DNA from: Actinoplanes sp. DH11
GTDB lineage: Bacteria; Actinomycetota; Actinomycetes; Mycobacteriales; Micromonosporaceae
Direction of reading: 5' to 3'
Assembly: GCF_020873875.1 (NCBI RefSeq)
Contig: NZ_JAHWGU010000055.1
Span: forward strand, 1-34,639
DNA: 34,639 nucleotides
In this document: piece after piece, positions 15,642-23,741 of the stretch
Position numbering within the stretch: position 1 is the first letter of the stretch
Layout of the letters: each line of letters begins with the position of its first letter
Notes under the pieces: model-generated
Databases searched by the model: none
What the model was told of the DNA's origin: nothing
What the model saw: only the letters and a program-made list of their open reading frames with translations
Made by a program: the position numbers and the translations under genes

Positions 15642-15663
15642 GCTATGCAACGAGTTGCATAGC
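15642..15663. promoter_or_regulatory. PadR operator palindrome
   Basis: Perfect inverted repeat with 10-bp arms (GCTATGCAAC and its complement) and a two-base centre, lying in the short divergent gap next to the padR start. The ATGCAAC/GTTGCAT core is of PadR-operator type. It is positioned to control padR-acyl-CoA dehydrogenase and perhaps also the divergent oxidase gene. Confidence 0.8.
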
Positions 15664-15728
15664 AAGCGCCTCGGTTGGATAACGCCTCAGCCCGGAACAT
15701 GTGAGCGTTTAGTCCGTTATGCCACGAT

Positions 15729-17162
15729 ATGATGATGTCGTTGTCCCGCCGCGCTGTCCTCGGTGCCGGTGCCGCCGCCCTCACCGGCGCCGCCATCCGG
15801 CCATCGGCGTCCCGGCCCGCCCCGGATTGGAAGGCGCTCGCCGCCTCGCTCGACGGGACGGTGGAACTACCCGGAACCGACGGCTACGAGGTGGCCCGGC
15901 GGGTGCGGGACCCGCGGTTCGACGGGGTGCGGCCACCCGCGGTGGTCGGGTGCGCACACGACGGCGATGTGGCCGAGGTGATCCGGTTCGCGGGCCGCTC
16001 GCGGGTGCCGGTGGTGACCAAGGGCGGCGGGCACTCGTACGTGGGTGCCTCCACCGGCTCCACCGGCATCGTGCTCGACCTGCGCCGGCTCGGGGAGGTC
16101 AGCTACGACTGGGGCAGCCGCACCGCCACGATCGGCGGGGGAGCGCGGCTGATCGACGTCTACCGCCGGCTCGGTGCGGCCGGCCGATCCATCCCGTCGG
16201 GATCGTGCGGGTCGGTCGGGATCAGCGGGATCACCATGGGCGGCGGGATCGGCATGGCGGCCTCGGCGTACGGGCTGACCTGCGACATGGTTCTCGCCGC
16301 GGAGATCGTGACCGCCGACGGGACACACCGGACCGTGGAACCGGGGCGGGACCGCGACCTGTTCTGGGCGCTGCGCGGTGGCGGCGGCGGGCAGTTCGGG
16401 GTCGTCACCGGCTGGCGGATGGGCACCTACCGGGCCGGCCGGGTCGGCACGTTCGTGCTTACCTGGCCGTGGACCGACGCGGCGCGGGTGGCCGCCGGCT
16501 GGCAGGCGCGACTGGACACGGCGCCGGACGAGACGTGGTCGTCCTGCCAGTTCATGTCGGACCTGCGGGGGCGGTTGAGCGTACGCGTCTCGGGGGTGGT
16601 CCTGGAGGGCGCGGCGGACGCCGAGGCCGCGGAGATCACCCGTGCCGTCGGGCGGGAACCCGCCGGTGCGACGCTCGACCAGCGCCCCCACCTGGACGTG
16701 ATCCGGGACCGGGCCGGTGAGGCGACCCGGGCGACCGAACTCGCCGGCAGCGAGATCTTCCGGCAGGCCGTGCCGGACGCCGGGATCGCGGTGCTGCTGG
16801 AGGCCGTCGAACGGCGGTCCCGGCAGGGGCGGCCGGGCATCGCCAAGTTCAAACGGCTGACCGGTGCGGTCGGCCGGGTGGCGCCGGAGGCCACGGCGTT
16901 CCCGTGGCGGGGCGCGCACAGCATGCTCCAGTGGCTGGTGCTGCCCGGCACCACCGACGCGGCCGAGGTCCGGGCCGGTTACGACTGGATCGAGGCCGGT
17001 CACCGCGCGATGAGCCAGTGGTCGGCCGGCCGGTACGTCAACTACCTGGAGCCGAGCCCGGCGGTGCTGCCACGCTATTACGGCGCGAACTTCTCCCGGC
17101 TGCGCTGGATCCGGGCGGCGGCCGACCCGCAGGTGCTGTTCCGGTCACCGTACGCTCTCTGA
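15729..17162 (+). CDS. Exported BBE-type FAD-linked oxidase
   Basis: A 477-aa flavoprotein of the berberine-bridge-enzyme/PCMH group. The N-terminus has a twin-arginine-like signal (SRRAVLGAGAAAL), consistent with folded export after FAD insertion. The FAD domain shows GGGHSYVGAS, where H102 is the expected covalent attachment site. SGSCGSVGISGITMGGG places C160 where bicovalent members attach FAD through cysteine. The C-terminal half ends with the family motif YYGANFSRLRWIRAAADP. Such enzymes oxidise sugars, alkaloids or polyketides with O2; the substrate is unknown. The start is one of three consecutive ATG codons at 15729. The PfkB kinase gene follows after one base. Confidence 0.9.
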   Translation: MMMSLSRRAVLGAGAAALTGAAIRPSASRPAPDWKALAASLDGTVELPGTDGYEVARRVRDPRFDGVRPPAVVGCAHDGDVAEVIRFAGRSRVPVVTKGGGHSYVGASTGSTGIVLDLRRLGEVSYDWGSRTATIGGGARLIDVYRRLGAAGRSIPSGSCGSVGISGITMGGGIGMAASAYGLTCDMVLAAEIVTADGTHRTVEPGRDRDLFWALRGGGGGQFGVVTGWRMGTYRAGRVGTFVLTWPWTDAARVAAGWQARLDTAPDETWSSCQFMSDLRGRLSVRVSGVVLEGAADAEAAEITRAVGREPAGATLDQRPHLDVIRDRAGEATRATELAGSEIFRQAVPDAGIAVLLEAVERRSRQGRPGIAKFKRLTGAVGRVAPEATAFPWRGAHSMLQWLVLPGTTDAAEVRAGYDWIEAGHRAMSQWSAGRYVNYLEPSPAVLPRYYGANFSRLRWIRAAADPQVLFRSPYAL

Positions 17163-17163
17163 G

Positions 17164-17997
17164 ATGCAGCGTGTCCTGATCGCCGGCCCGGTCGCCTGGA
17201 ACCACCTGATCCACGTCGCGGAGCTGCCGCCCGCCGAACCGCACACCCTGGTGGCCCGGTGGCATCACGAGACCGTCGGCGGCACCTCGGCCGGCAAGGC
17301 GCTCAACCTGGCCCGGCTGGGGGTGCCGGCGACCCTGACGACAGTGGTGGGCGACGACGAGCCGGGGCGGCAGATCCTCGCCGTGCTGGCGGCCGCCGGG
17401 ATCGACGTGGTCGTGACGCCGAGCACGAACGGCTCCGAGCGGCACACCAACCTGATGGACGCGCACGGCGACCGGCTCTCCATCCACCTGGTCCGGCCGC
17501 AGCCCGCCGGGCCGATCACCGTGCCGCCGCTGGACGACGCCGCCGTGGTCGTCGCCGACCTGGCCGAGCAGAGCCGCACGGTGCTGCGCGCGGCCCGGGC
17601 CGCCGGCAAGGAGATCTGGACGGACCTGCACGACTACGACGGCGTGAGCGAGTTCCACCGGGAGTTCGCCGAGACCGCCGACGTGATCTTCGTGAGCGCC
17701 GACCGGCTGCCCGACCCGGTGGTCTTCATGCGCGACCAGATCGAGGCCGGTGCCCGCCTGGTGGTCTGCACCTTCGGGGCGCAGGGCGCGATGGCGCTGG
17801 CCCGCGGCGACGACCCGGTGCACGTGCCGGCGCAGCCGGTCGACGAGGTGGTCGACACCAACGGCGCCGGCGACGCGTTCTTCGCCGGCTTCCTCGCCGC
17901 GCACCTGGGCGGTGCGGCACTCGCCGAGTGCCTCACCGCCGGTGCGCGGGCCGGTGCCGCCGCGGTGCGCTCCCGTGAACTCGCCGGTCCGGCCTGA
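17164..17997 (+). CDS. PfkB/ribokinase-family carbohydrate kinase
   Basis: A 277-aa cytoplasmic ATP-dependent sugar or nucleoside kinase. The N-terminal family motif is GGTSAGKALNLARLG (39-53). The catalytic signature VDTNGAGDAFFAGFL is at 230-244, with D237 as catalytic base and the GAGD anion hole. The substrate lid residues do not let me name the sugar. The ATG lies one base after the TGA of the flavin oxidase gene, so translation is probably coupled. That pairing of a secreted oxidase with a cytoplasmic kinase has no obvious common substrate. It converges with the Ddn-like gene, with only 16 bases between and no hairpin. Confidence 0.93.
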   Translation: MQRVLIAGPVAWNHLIHVAELPPAEPHTLVARWHHETVGGTSAGKALNLARLGVPATLTTVVGDDEPGRQILAVLAAAGIDVVVTPSTNGSERHTNLMDAHGDRLSIHLVRPQPAGPITVPPLDDAAVVVADLAEQSRTVLRAARAAGKEIWTDLHDYDGVSEFHREFAETADVIFVSADRLPDPVVFMRDQIEAGARLVVCTFGAQGAMALARGDDPVHVPAQPVDEVVDTNGAGDAFFAGFLAAHLGGAALAECLTAGARAGAAAVRSRELAGPA

Positions 17998-18013
17998 GGG
18001 GTGACCGTGCCGG

Positions 18014-18433
18014 TCAGGCGCGTTCCAGGACGACCACCGGGATCTCCCGGGAGGTCTTCTTCTGGTACTCGTCGTAGTCCGGCCACACCTCGGCCATCTT
18101 CGCCCACATCTCCGGCTTCTCCGCCGGCGTCGCCACCCGCGCGGTGGCCCGGAACCGGTCACCCTTGATCTGGACCTCGACGGCCGGGTCGGCCTGGAGG
18201 TTGACGAACCAGGCCGGCGGCGCGTCGGTGCCGCCCTTCGACGCCACCACCAGGTAGGCGCCGTTGTGCTCCCGGAAGATCAGCGCGTGGGAGCGTTCCT
18301 CACCGGTCTTGCGGCCCTTGGTGAACAGGATCAGGATCTCGGTGCCGTTGCGCCAGACGTAACCGTCCTCGCCGTTGGTCTCCAGGTAGCGCGCCACATG
18401 CGCGTCGCCGTGCAGATCGATTGCAGAAGTCAT
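18014..18433 (-). CDS. Ddn-like deazaflavin (F420)-dependent nitroreductase family protein
   Basis: A 139-aa split-beta-barrel protein of the DUF385/Ddn family, normal length. Typical features are ILILFTKGRKTGEERSHALIF near the N-terminus, the middle PAWFVNLQADPAVEVQIKG and the end PDYDEYQKKTSREIPVVVLE. Characterised members use reduced F420 to reduce quinones or nitro compounds at the membrane face. The actual substrate here is unknown. The minus-strand box TAGGGT (18440-18445) ends six bases before the ATG, so a leaderless start is likely. It is divergent from the ABC exporter genes. Confidence 0.92.
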   Translation of the reverse strand: MTSAIDLHGDAHVARYLETNGEDGYVWRNGTEILILFTKGRKTGEERSHALIFREHNGAYLVVASKGGTDAPPAWFVNLQADPAVEVQIKGDRFRATARVATPAEKPEMWAKMAEVWPDYDEYQKKTSREIPVVVLERA

Positions 18434-18439
18434 GCCGGA

Positions 18440-18445
18440 ACCCTA
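18440..18445 (-). promoter_or_regulatory. Probable -10 box for a leaderless start
   Basis: On the minus strand TAGGGT is followed by exactly six bases and the ATG of the Ddn-like gene, with no ribosome site upstream. Confidence 0.5.
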
Positions 18446-18515
18446 CCCAGAGTGGGACGCGACCCACACAAAACCGGATGACAAGCCCCCGGGGTCATGT
18501 AGCAGCATCAATGCC

Positions 18516-20165
18516 GTGGATGTGCGGGGACCGGGACGTTACCTGTGGTGGCTGGTGCGGCAGTGCCGGGGCTGGGTCGCCCTGGGCGCGTTCTTCGGGT
18601 CGCTCTGGTTCGCCAGTCTCGCGTTCACCCCGTACCTCATCGCCCAGGCCGTCGACCGCGGCCTCGCGCCGCGCGACCTCACCGCGTTGCTGCCCTGGGC
18701 CGCGGCCGTCCTGGCCCTCGGCGTCGCCACCGCCGCCCTCGGCATGATGCGGCACCGCAGCATGACCAAGCTGCGGACCCAGGCCGCCCTGCTCACCGCC
18801 GACCTGGTGATGACGCACGCCACCCGCCTCGGCGCCGCCCTGCCGCGCCGGGTCACCGCCGGCGAGGTCGTCACCATCGGCATCGCCGACGTGTGGACCA
18901 TCGGCCGGGCGATGAACGTCGGCGGCGTCGGGGTGGCGTCCCTCCTGGCGATCGGGGTGGTGGCGACGCTGCTGTTCCGCACCTCGCCGATGCTCGCGGC
19001 GGTGGTGCTCGTCGGTGTCCCGGTGCTGGCGCTGCTCGTCGGCCCGCTGCTCGGCCGCACCCAGCGGGCCGGCGCCAGTTACCGGCACGCGCAGGGCGAG
19101 CTCACCGCACGGCTCGTCGACGTGCTCGGCGGCCTGCGGATCCTCAACGGGCTCGGCGGCAAGGACGCGCATTTCGACCGGTACCGGCGGGAGTCCGGGC
19201 TGGTGCGGGAACGCGGCTACGGGGTGGGCGGGCCGGCCAGCTGGGTCGGCGCGCTCGGCGACGGGCTGCCCCTGGTCTTCCTCGGCGTGGTGACCTGGCT
19301 GGCCGCGCGGCTCACGGCCGAGGGATCGCTCACCGTGGGTGATCTCATCGCGGTGTACGGGTACACGGCCATGCTCGTCATCCCGGTCAACGTCCTGATC
19401 TTCTGTGGTTTCGACATCACCCGCGGCCTGGTCGCCGCGCGCCGCGTCACCGAGTTCCTGCGGCTGCCCGTGCCGGACCAGGCGGGGTCCGGCGCCCCGG
19501 CCGGACCCGCCGACCTGCACGACCCCGCCTCCGGCGTGACCGTGCCGGCGGGCCGGTTCACCGCGCTCGCCGCGGACCGCCCGGCCGACGCGATCGCGGT
19601 GCTGGACCGGCTCGGCCGGTACGGACCGACCGACGCCACCTGGGGCGGCCGCCGCCTCGACGGGATCGCCCGGTCGGCGATCCGGTCCCGGGTCCTGGTC
19701 GCCGAGAACGACGCCGACCTGTTCGCCGGTCCGCTGCGCGAGGTCGTCGCCGGCCGGCACGAACCCGACGACGACCGGATCCGCGCCGCCATCGACGTCG
19801 CGGTCGCGCACGACGTCGCCGCAAGCCTCACCCGGCCCGTCGAACGGGACGGGCGCAACCTCTCCGGCGGGCAGCGGCAGCGGGTCCGGCTGGCCCGGGC
19901 CGTGCACACCGACCCGGAGATGCTTCTCGCCGTCGAACCCACCTCGGCGGTCGACGCGCACACCGAGGCGGCCGTCGCCGCCCGGCTCGCCGCCGCGCGG
20001 GCCGGGCGCGGCACCTGTGTCGCCACCACGTCGCCGGTGCTGCTCGACCGCGCCGACCTGGTGCACTACCTGGCCGGTGGGCGGGTCGCGGCGAGCGGCA
20101 CCCATCAGGAGCTGCTGGCCTCGTCGGCGGGGTACCGGGCGCTCGTCACCCGGATCTTCGAGTGA
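18516..20165 (+). CDS. ABC exporter subunit 1 with degenerate ATPase domain
   Basis: A 549-aa half-transporter (six-helix membrane domain, then ATPase domain). The signature LSGGQRQRVRLARA (about 19858-19895) is intact, but the ATP-binding motifs are lost. Where GxSGSGKST should follow VPAGRFTAL there is AADRPADAIA. The Q-loop reads VLVAENDADLF. Walker B reads LLAVEPTSAVD, with Val for the metal-binding Asp. The switch His is absent (ATTSPVLLDRAD). It should therefore supply only the signature side of a composite ATP site made with the next gene. GTG 18516 is chosen because the membrane domain begins just after it; an upstream ATG at 18432 overlaps the divergent start codon. Its 3' end opens a 30-bp tandem array. 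Confidence 0.9.
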   Translation: MDVRGPGRYLWWLVRQCRGWVALGAFFGSLWFASLAFTPYLIAQAVDRGLAPRDLTALLPWAAAVLALGVATAALGMMRHRSMTKLRTQAALLTADLVMTHATRLGAALPRRVTAGEVVTIGIADVWTIGRAMNVGGVGVASLLAIGVVATLLFRTSPMLAAVVLVGVPVLALLVGPLLGRTQRAGASYRHAQGELTARLVDVLGGLRILNGLGGKDAHFDRYRRESGLVRERGYGVGGPASWVGALGDGLPLVFLGVVTWLAARLTAEGSLTVGDLIAVYGYTAMLVIPVNVLIFCGFDITRGLVAARRVTEFLRLPVPDQAGSGAPAGPADLHDPASGVTVPAGRFTALAADRPADAIAVLDRLGRYGPTDATWGGRRLDGIARSAIRSRVLVAENDADLFAGPLREVVAGRHEPDDDRIRAAIDVAVAHDVAASLTRPVERDGRNLSGGQRQRVRLARAVHTDPEMLLAVEPTSAVDAHTEAAVAARLAAARAGRGTCVATTSPVLLDRADLVHYLAGGRVAASGTHQELLASSAGYRALVTRIFE

Positions 20166-20280
20166 GCCACGTGTTCCCGGGCCCGATTCCAGGGAGCCAC
20201 GTGTTCCCGGGCCCGATTCGAGTGAGTCACGTTTTGCCGGGTCCGATTCGAGTGAGTCGCGTTTTGCCGGGTCCGAGGAG
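20161..20280. repeat. 30-bp tandem repeat, 4 copies, starting at a stop codon
   Basis: Four units of exactly 30 bases (starts 20161, 20191, 20221, 20251; consensus AGTGAGYCACGTKTT then CCGGGYCCGATTCG) fill the gap between the two ABC genes. The first unit contains the TGA of subunit 1. Because 30 is in frame, units 3 and 4 give further in-frame TGA codons at 20223 and 20253. The GAGGAGG ribosome site of subunit 2 begins at the end of the fourth unit. The subunit-2 frame is open through the whole array. Confidence 0.93.
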
Positions 20281-20286
20281 GGGCGC

Positions 20287-22014
20287 ATGAGCATGGTGCT
20301 GCCGGTTGCCGGCAATCGGGCGGTCGGCCGGGCCGCGCTGCGGCTGCTCGCCGCCGACCGGCGGGCCGTCGTCCTGATGGTCACGATGAGCTCCCTGGCG
20401 GCGCTGGCCGGCCTCGGCGCGCCCTGGCTGCTCGGCCGGGTGATCGACACGGTCGCCGCCGGCGGTGGGCCCGGCTCGGTGGACGGGCTTGCCGTCGCGG
20501 TGCTGGTCTGCGCGCTCGTGCAGACGCTGCTGACCCGGCAGGCGCTCGCGGTGGGCTACCGGTTCGGCGAGCGCACCGCCGCACGCATCCGCGAACAGTT
20601 CCTGCGCCGCGCCCTGGACCTGCCGGCGTCGGTGGCCGAACGGGTGCCGGCGGGCGACCTGGTGGCCCGCGGCAGCACCGACGTCGACGCGGTCGCCACC
20701 GCGCTGCGCGACGTGCTGCCGAAAGTGTTCGTCTCCTTCGTCCAGGTGCTGTTCCTCCTGGCCGCGGTGATCGTGCTGCACCCGCTGCTCGGGCTGGCCG
20801 GCGTGCTCGGGCTCTCCGGCATCTGGTTCTGCGTGCGGTGGTACCTGCGGGTCGGCCGGGACGCGTACCTCACCGAGGGCGCCGCCAACTCCCGGCTCGC
20901 CGAGGAACTGTCGGCCACCACGGCGGGCGCGCGGACCGTCGAGGCGTACGGGCTGGCCGAGCGCCGCCTGGCCGCCGGGCACGCCGCGATCGCCGAGACG
21001 TACCGCACCCGGATGGCCACACTCGCCCTGCGCAACATCTTCTTCCCGCTGGTCGAGACGTCGTACGCGATCCCCGCCGTCCTCGCCCTGCTGCTCGGCG
21101 GTGTGTTCTGGATGGACGGCCGGGTCAGCCTCGGGACCGTCGCGGCCGCGGTGCTCTACCTGCGGCAACTCGTCGGCCCGCTGGACACCATCCTGATCTG
21201 GGTCGAACAGTTGCAGAGCAGCAGCGCGTCGTTCGCCCGCGTCGAAGGCCTCGGCACGGTCCCCGCCGCCCCGGCCGGCGCGGGCGCCGTGCCGCCCCGG
21301 GACGACCGGATCGAGGTGCGGGGGGTGCGGTACGCGTACGAGCCGGGCCGCGACGTGCTGCACGACGTCGACCTGACCGTGCGGCCCGGCGAACGGCTGG
21401 CCGTGGTCGGTCTCTCCGGCGCCGGCAAGTCCACCCTGGGCCGGCTGCTCGCCGGGGTGGACCGGCCCACCGCGGGTTCGGTGACCGTCGGCGGGGTGCC
21501 GGTCGCCGGCCTGGCCCCCGACCAGCTCCGCCGCCAGGTCGTCCTGGTCACCCAGGAACACCACGTCTTCCGGGAGTCGCTGCGGGACAACCTGATGGTC
21601 GACGCCCCGGACGCGGCCCTGCGCCGCGCCCTGGCCGCGGTCGGCGCCGACTGGGCCGACGACCTCGACCGTGACCTGGGCGAACACCCGCCGGACGGCG
21701 CGCAGGCACAGCAGCTGGCGCTGGCCCGGGTGCTGCTCGCCGACCCGCACACGGTGATCCTGGACGAGGCGACCGCGCTGCTGGACCCGACCGCCGCCCG
21801 GACCGCCGAACGCGCCCTGGCCGCCGTGCTGCACGAACGCACGGTCATCGCGATCGCGCACCGCCTGCAGACCGCCCACGACGCCGACCGGGTCGCCGTG
21901 ATGGCGGACGGCCGCATCATCGAACTGGGCACGCACGACGAGCTGGTCCGGGCCGGCGGGTCGTACGCGGCGCTGTGGCGCTCCTGGCACGGCGAGACGT
22001 CCGTCCACGGATGA
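20287..22014 (+). CDS. ABC exporter subunit 2 with catalytic Walker motifs
   Basis: A 575-aa half-transporter. Six membrane helices cover about residues 28-300, followed by an ATPase domain. Walker A (VVGLSGAGKST, about 21405-21435), Q-loop (VTQEHHVF), Walker B with catalytic Glu (VILDEATALLD) and the switch His (IAHRLQT) are all present. The signature is destroyed: PDGAQAQQ stands where LSGGQRQR belongs. This is the mirror image of subunit 1, so the two must pair. The single competent site would be Walker A/B from here plus LSGGQ from subunit 1. The ATG start has GAGGAGG six bases upstream. Cargo is unknown; export of a small molecule or peptide is typical for the type. It is followed closely by the unrecognised repeat-protein gene. 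Confidence 0.93.
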   Translation: MSMVLPVAGNRAVGRAALRLLAADRRAVVLMVTMSSLAALAGLGAPWLLGRVIDTVAAGGGPGSVDGLAVAVLVCALVQTLLTRQALAVGYRFGERTAARIREQFLRRALDLPASVAERVPAGDLVARGSTDVDAVATALRDVLPKVFVSFVQVLFLLAAVIVLHPLLGLAGVLGLSGIWFCVRWYLRVGRDAYLTEGAANSRLAEELSATTAGARTVEAYGLAERRLAAGHAAIAETYRTRMATLALRNIFFPLVETSYAIPAVLALLLGGVFWMDGRVSLGTVAAAVLYLRQLVGPLDTILIWVEQLQSSSASFARVEGLGTVPAAPAGAGAVPPRDDRIEVRGVRYAYEPGRDVLHDVDLTVRPGERLAVVGLSGAGKSTLGRLLAGVDRPTAGSVTVGGVPVAGLAPDQLRRQVVLVTQEHHVFRESLRDNLMVDAPDAALRRALAAVGADWADDLDRDLGEHPPDGAQAQQLALARVLLADPHTVILDEATALLDPTAARTAERALAAVLHERTVIAIAHRLQTAHDADRVAVMADGRIIELGTHDELVRAGGSYAALWRSWHGETSVHG

Positions 22015-22058
22015 CCGCCCCCGCGTCCGGTCCTGTCCGGCGCACCAGCGAGATCGGC

Positions 22059-22064
22059 TATCGT
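22059..22064 (+). promoter_or_regulatory. Probable -10 box for a leaderless start
   Basis: TATCGT is followed by exactly six bases and GTG at 22071, the same arrangement as at several other starts here. It would give the downstream gene its own promoter in addition to read-through from the ABC genes. Confidence 0.5.
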
Positions 22065-22070
22065 CGCTGC

Positions 22071-23351
22071 GTGGGGGAGGATCAATCGCTCGGTGACCCG
22101 ATCCGCCTCGGGCGCCTTCTCCATCGGCGGGCCCTGGGCGAACCACTCACCGCCGAACAGCAGGAGACGCTGCGGCGGGGGAGTGCGGGCGCGGTCGCGG
22201 TCGCGGCCCGGCGCTACGCGGTGGTCGAGTTCGAGGGGTACGCCGTCGCCCGCCTGCTCCTGGGCGAACGCCCCGTCAGCACGCTGCTGCGGGACCGGCT
22301 GGCCGACGACCACCGGGCCGCCGAGCAGCGATTTCGTTCGGAGCTTTCCTCCGGCGCGGCCTTGACTGCCGCGTCCGGTGCGGCGTCCGGTGTGGCCTTC
22401 GGTGCCGCGTCCGATCCGGCCTTCGGTGCGGCGTCCGGCGTGGCCCTTGGTGCCGCCTTCGGTGCGGCCGGCGGTGCTGCAGATGTGCCGGACGCGTTCG
22501 AGGTGTTCGTGATGCGGCATGCCGCCGGCAAACGGTTCGACGACGTGCTGCGCGACGTGCTGCGGGCGCGGGCGCTGCGGCGGGACGCGCTCGACCGGCC
22601 GGCCCGTGACCACTACGCCTGGCTGGCCGCGCACCGGCAGGTCACCCCGGCCGGCCAACTCCCCGAGCACCTGCGCGCCTGGCTGGAGTTGTCACCGGTG
22701 GCCTTCGTCGAACGGGCCCTCGCCGACCTCGGCAGGACACCGCGAACCGGCCCGCCGATCCACGACGCCGTCGCCGAACGCTGGGCGGCAACGAACGGCG
22801 CCGTCACGAAACGGCTGCACGCCGCCCGGGACGCCACCACGGCCCAGATCCGGACGATCCCGCAGGCCCGGCGCACCGTGAAGCACTCGGTCAAGCTGAC
22901 CGCCGCGGCCCGCGCGTGTGCGGGAGCGGCTGCCCTCGACGAATGGGCCACGCTGGTCACCGAGGAACTGCGCGTCCGGGCCGCCGAGGTCCACCGGAGC
23001 CCGGCCGTACGAAGGTTGCGCGCGGACTGCTTCGCCGCCGTGGCCACCGAGCTGGCGAGAACGGACCCGGACCTCGCCGCCGCCGTGACCCAGGCCTGCG
23101 CGGACCACCGGCAACACTGCGACCCGCACGCGCCGACCCGCACCGGCTGCATCCGCGAGGTCGCGTCGACGGTCCGAGCCGCCCGCGCCCGCGCGGCCGC
23201 GTCGACGGTCCGGGCAGCCCACGCCGCTGCGTCGACGGTCCGGGCAGCCCGCGAGGCTGCGTCGACGGTCCGGGCCGCCCGCGCTGATGTCGACGCTGAC
23301 CAGGCGGGGCGTGGGCGCCGGCCGGGCGGCGCGCAGGGCGAGCGCGCGTAG
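22071..23351 (+). CDS. Unrecognised Ala-rich repeat protein
   Basis: A 426-aa (from GTG 22071) mostly helical, soluble protein with no domain I recognise and no signal peptide. After an N-terminal helical part (about 1-95) comes a low-complexity tract of an 8-residue repeat of type AASGVAFG (nucleotides about 22367-22478). A conserved-looking helical core follows (DAFEVFVMRHAAGKRFDDVLRDVLRAR, then VTEELRVRAAEVHRSPAVRRLRADCF). A C-terminal tail has four AASTVRAAR-type repeats (23163-23288). The leaderless-type TATCGT box supports the GTG. The alternative start ATG 22011 would overlap the ABC stop by four bases (ATGA) and add 20 residues that look like translated promoter. Position suggests a role linked to the exporter (inference). 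Confidence 0.8.
   Translation: MGEDQSLGDPIRLGRLLHRRALGEPLTAEQQETLRRGSAGAVAVAARRYAVVEFEGYAVARLLLGERPVSTLLRDRLADDHRAAEQRFRSELSSGAALTAASGAASGVAFGAASDPAFGAASGVALGAAFGAAGGAADVPDAFEVFVMRHAAGKRFDDVLRDVLRARALRRDALDRPARDHYAWLAAHRQVTPAGQLPEHLRAWLELSPVAFVERALADLGRTPRTGPPIHDAVAERWAATNGAVTKRLHAARDATTAQIRTIPQARRTVKHSVKLTAAARACAGAAALDEWATLVTEELRVRAAEVHRSPAVRRLRADCFAAVATELARTDPDLAAAVTQACADHRQHCDPHAPTRTGCIREVASTVRAARARAAASTVRAAHAAASTVRAAREAASTVRAARADVDADQAGRGRRPGGAQGERA
22367..22478. repeat. In-frame 24-bp coding repeat
   Basis: GCGTCCG-type units of about 24 bases encode imperfect 8-residue repeats (AASGVAFG, AASDPAFG, AASGVALG) inside the unrecognised gene. One unit is shortened to 12 bases. All length steps keep the reading frame. 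Confidence 0.8.
23163..23288. repeat. In-frame 30-36-bp coding repeat
   Basis: GCGTCGACGGTCCG starts at 23163, 23199, 23229 and 23259 (steps 36, 30, 30) and encodes four ASTVRAAR-type units near the C-terminus of the unrecognised gene. All steps are multiples of 3. Confidence 0.88.
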
Positions 23352-23451
23352 GCGGCCCCGGGGTCCCCATGGTTTGCCGAAGAGCGAATTCGAGCTTTCA
23401 GCCGTTTTGTCCTGGTAGCGAGCAGCAGTGCGGACGATGCCTGTGCGAGAT

Positions 23452-23520
23452 GATCTGCTAGCGATGCGAAATCGCTGTGATCAAGGGGCTGAAACCGCGA
23501 TTTCGCATCGCTAGCAGATC
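23452..23520 (+). repeat. 69-bp palindromic element, copy 1
   Basis: Perfect 24-bp arms (left arm begins GATCTGCTAGCGATGCG, 23452-23475; right arm 23497-23520) around a 21-base loop TGTGATCA..CTGAAACC. A second copy with the same arm and loop lengths lies at 30959-31027 in the opposite orientation. Both lie between convergent genes. The loop is conserved in 18 of 21 positions, which points to a mobile or dispersed repeat (REP or MITE type) and not to a chance terminator. The 100 bases between the upstream stop codon and this element show nothing else. Confidence 0.93.
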
Positions 23521-23632
23521 AACAATGCCGGCGGAGCCGGCCTTCGTGGCGTCGCTGATCGACGTGCTGACCGGTAAACAATGCCCGCGGAGCCGGCGTT
23601 CGGTGGCGTCGCTGGTCGAGGTGCTGGCCGAG
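23521..23632. repeat. 56-bp tandem duplication flanking the palindrome
   Basis: Two diverged 56-base units start at 23521 and 23577, both beginning AACAATGCC and containing GGCGTCGCTG.TCGA. The first directly follows the palindromic element. The flank of the second palindrome copy (minus strand, after 30959) also starts AACAACGCC..GCGGA, so this flank may belong to the element. Confidence 0.75.
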
Positions 23633-23679
23633 GACGCGACCGGCCGGAATGCCCGGTGACCGGCAAAGGGGACGGCGAA

Positions 23680-23706
23680 GCGCCCGCCGCGGGCAGCGGC
23701 GGGCGC
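23680..23706 (-). terminator. Hairpin terminator of the PadR/membrane protein unit
   Basis: Perfect 11-bp arms (GCGCCCGCCGC and its complement) with a five-base loop, 36 bases beyond the stop codon of the minus-strand membrane protein gene. No U-tract. Confidence 0.7.
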
Positions 23707-23741
23707 ATCAGGGTCAGGGCCGGAGGGGCAGGGCCGGGGCG

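Noticed and set aside
20017..20286. N-terminal extension of ABC subunit 2 into the end of subunit 1
   Set aside because: A good ribosome site (GAGGAGG) precedes ATG 20287, and the extension is out-of-frame coding sequence of subunit 1 plus the repeat. Kept only as a speculative fusion finding.
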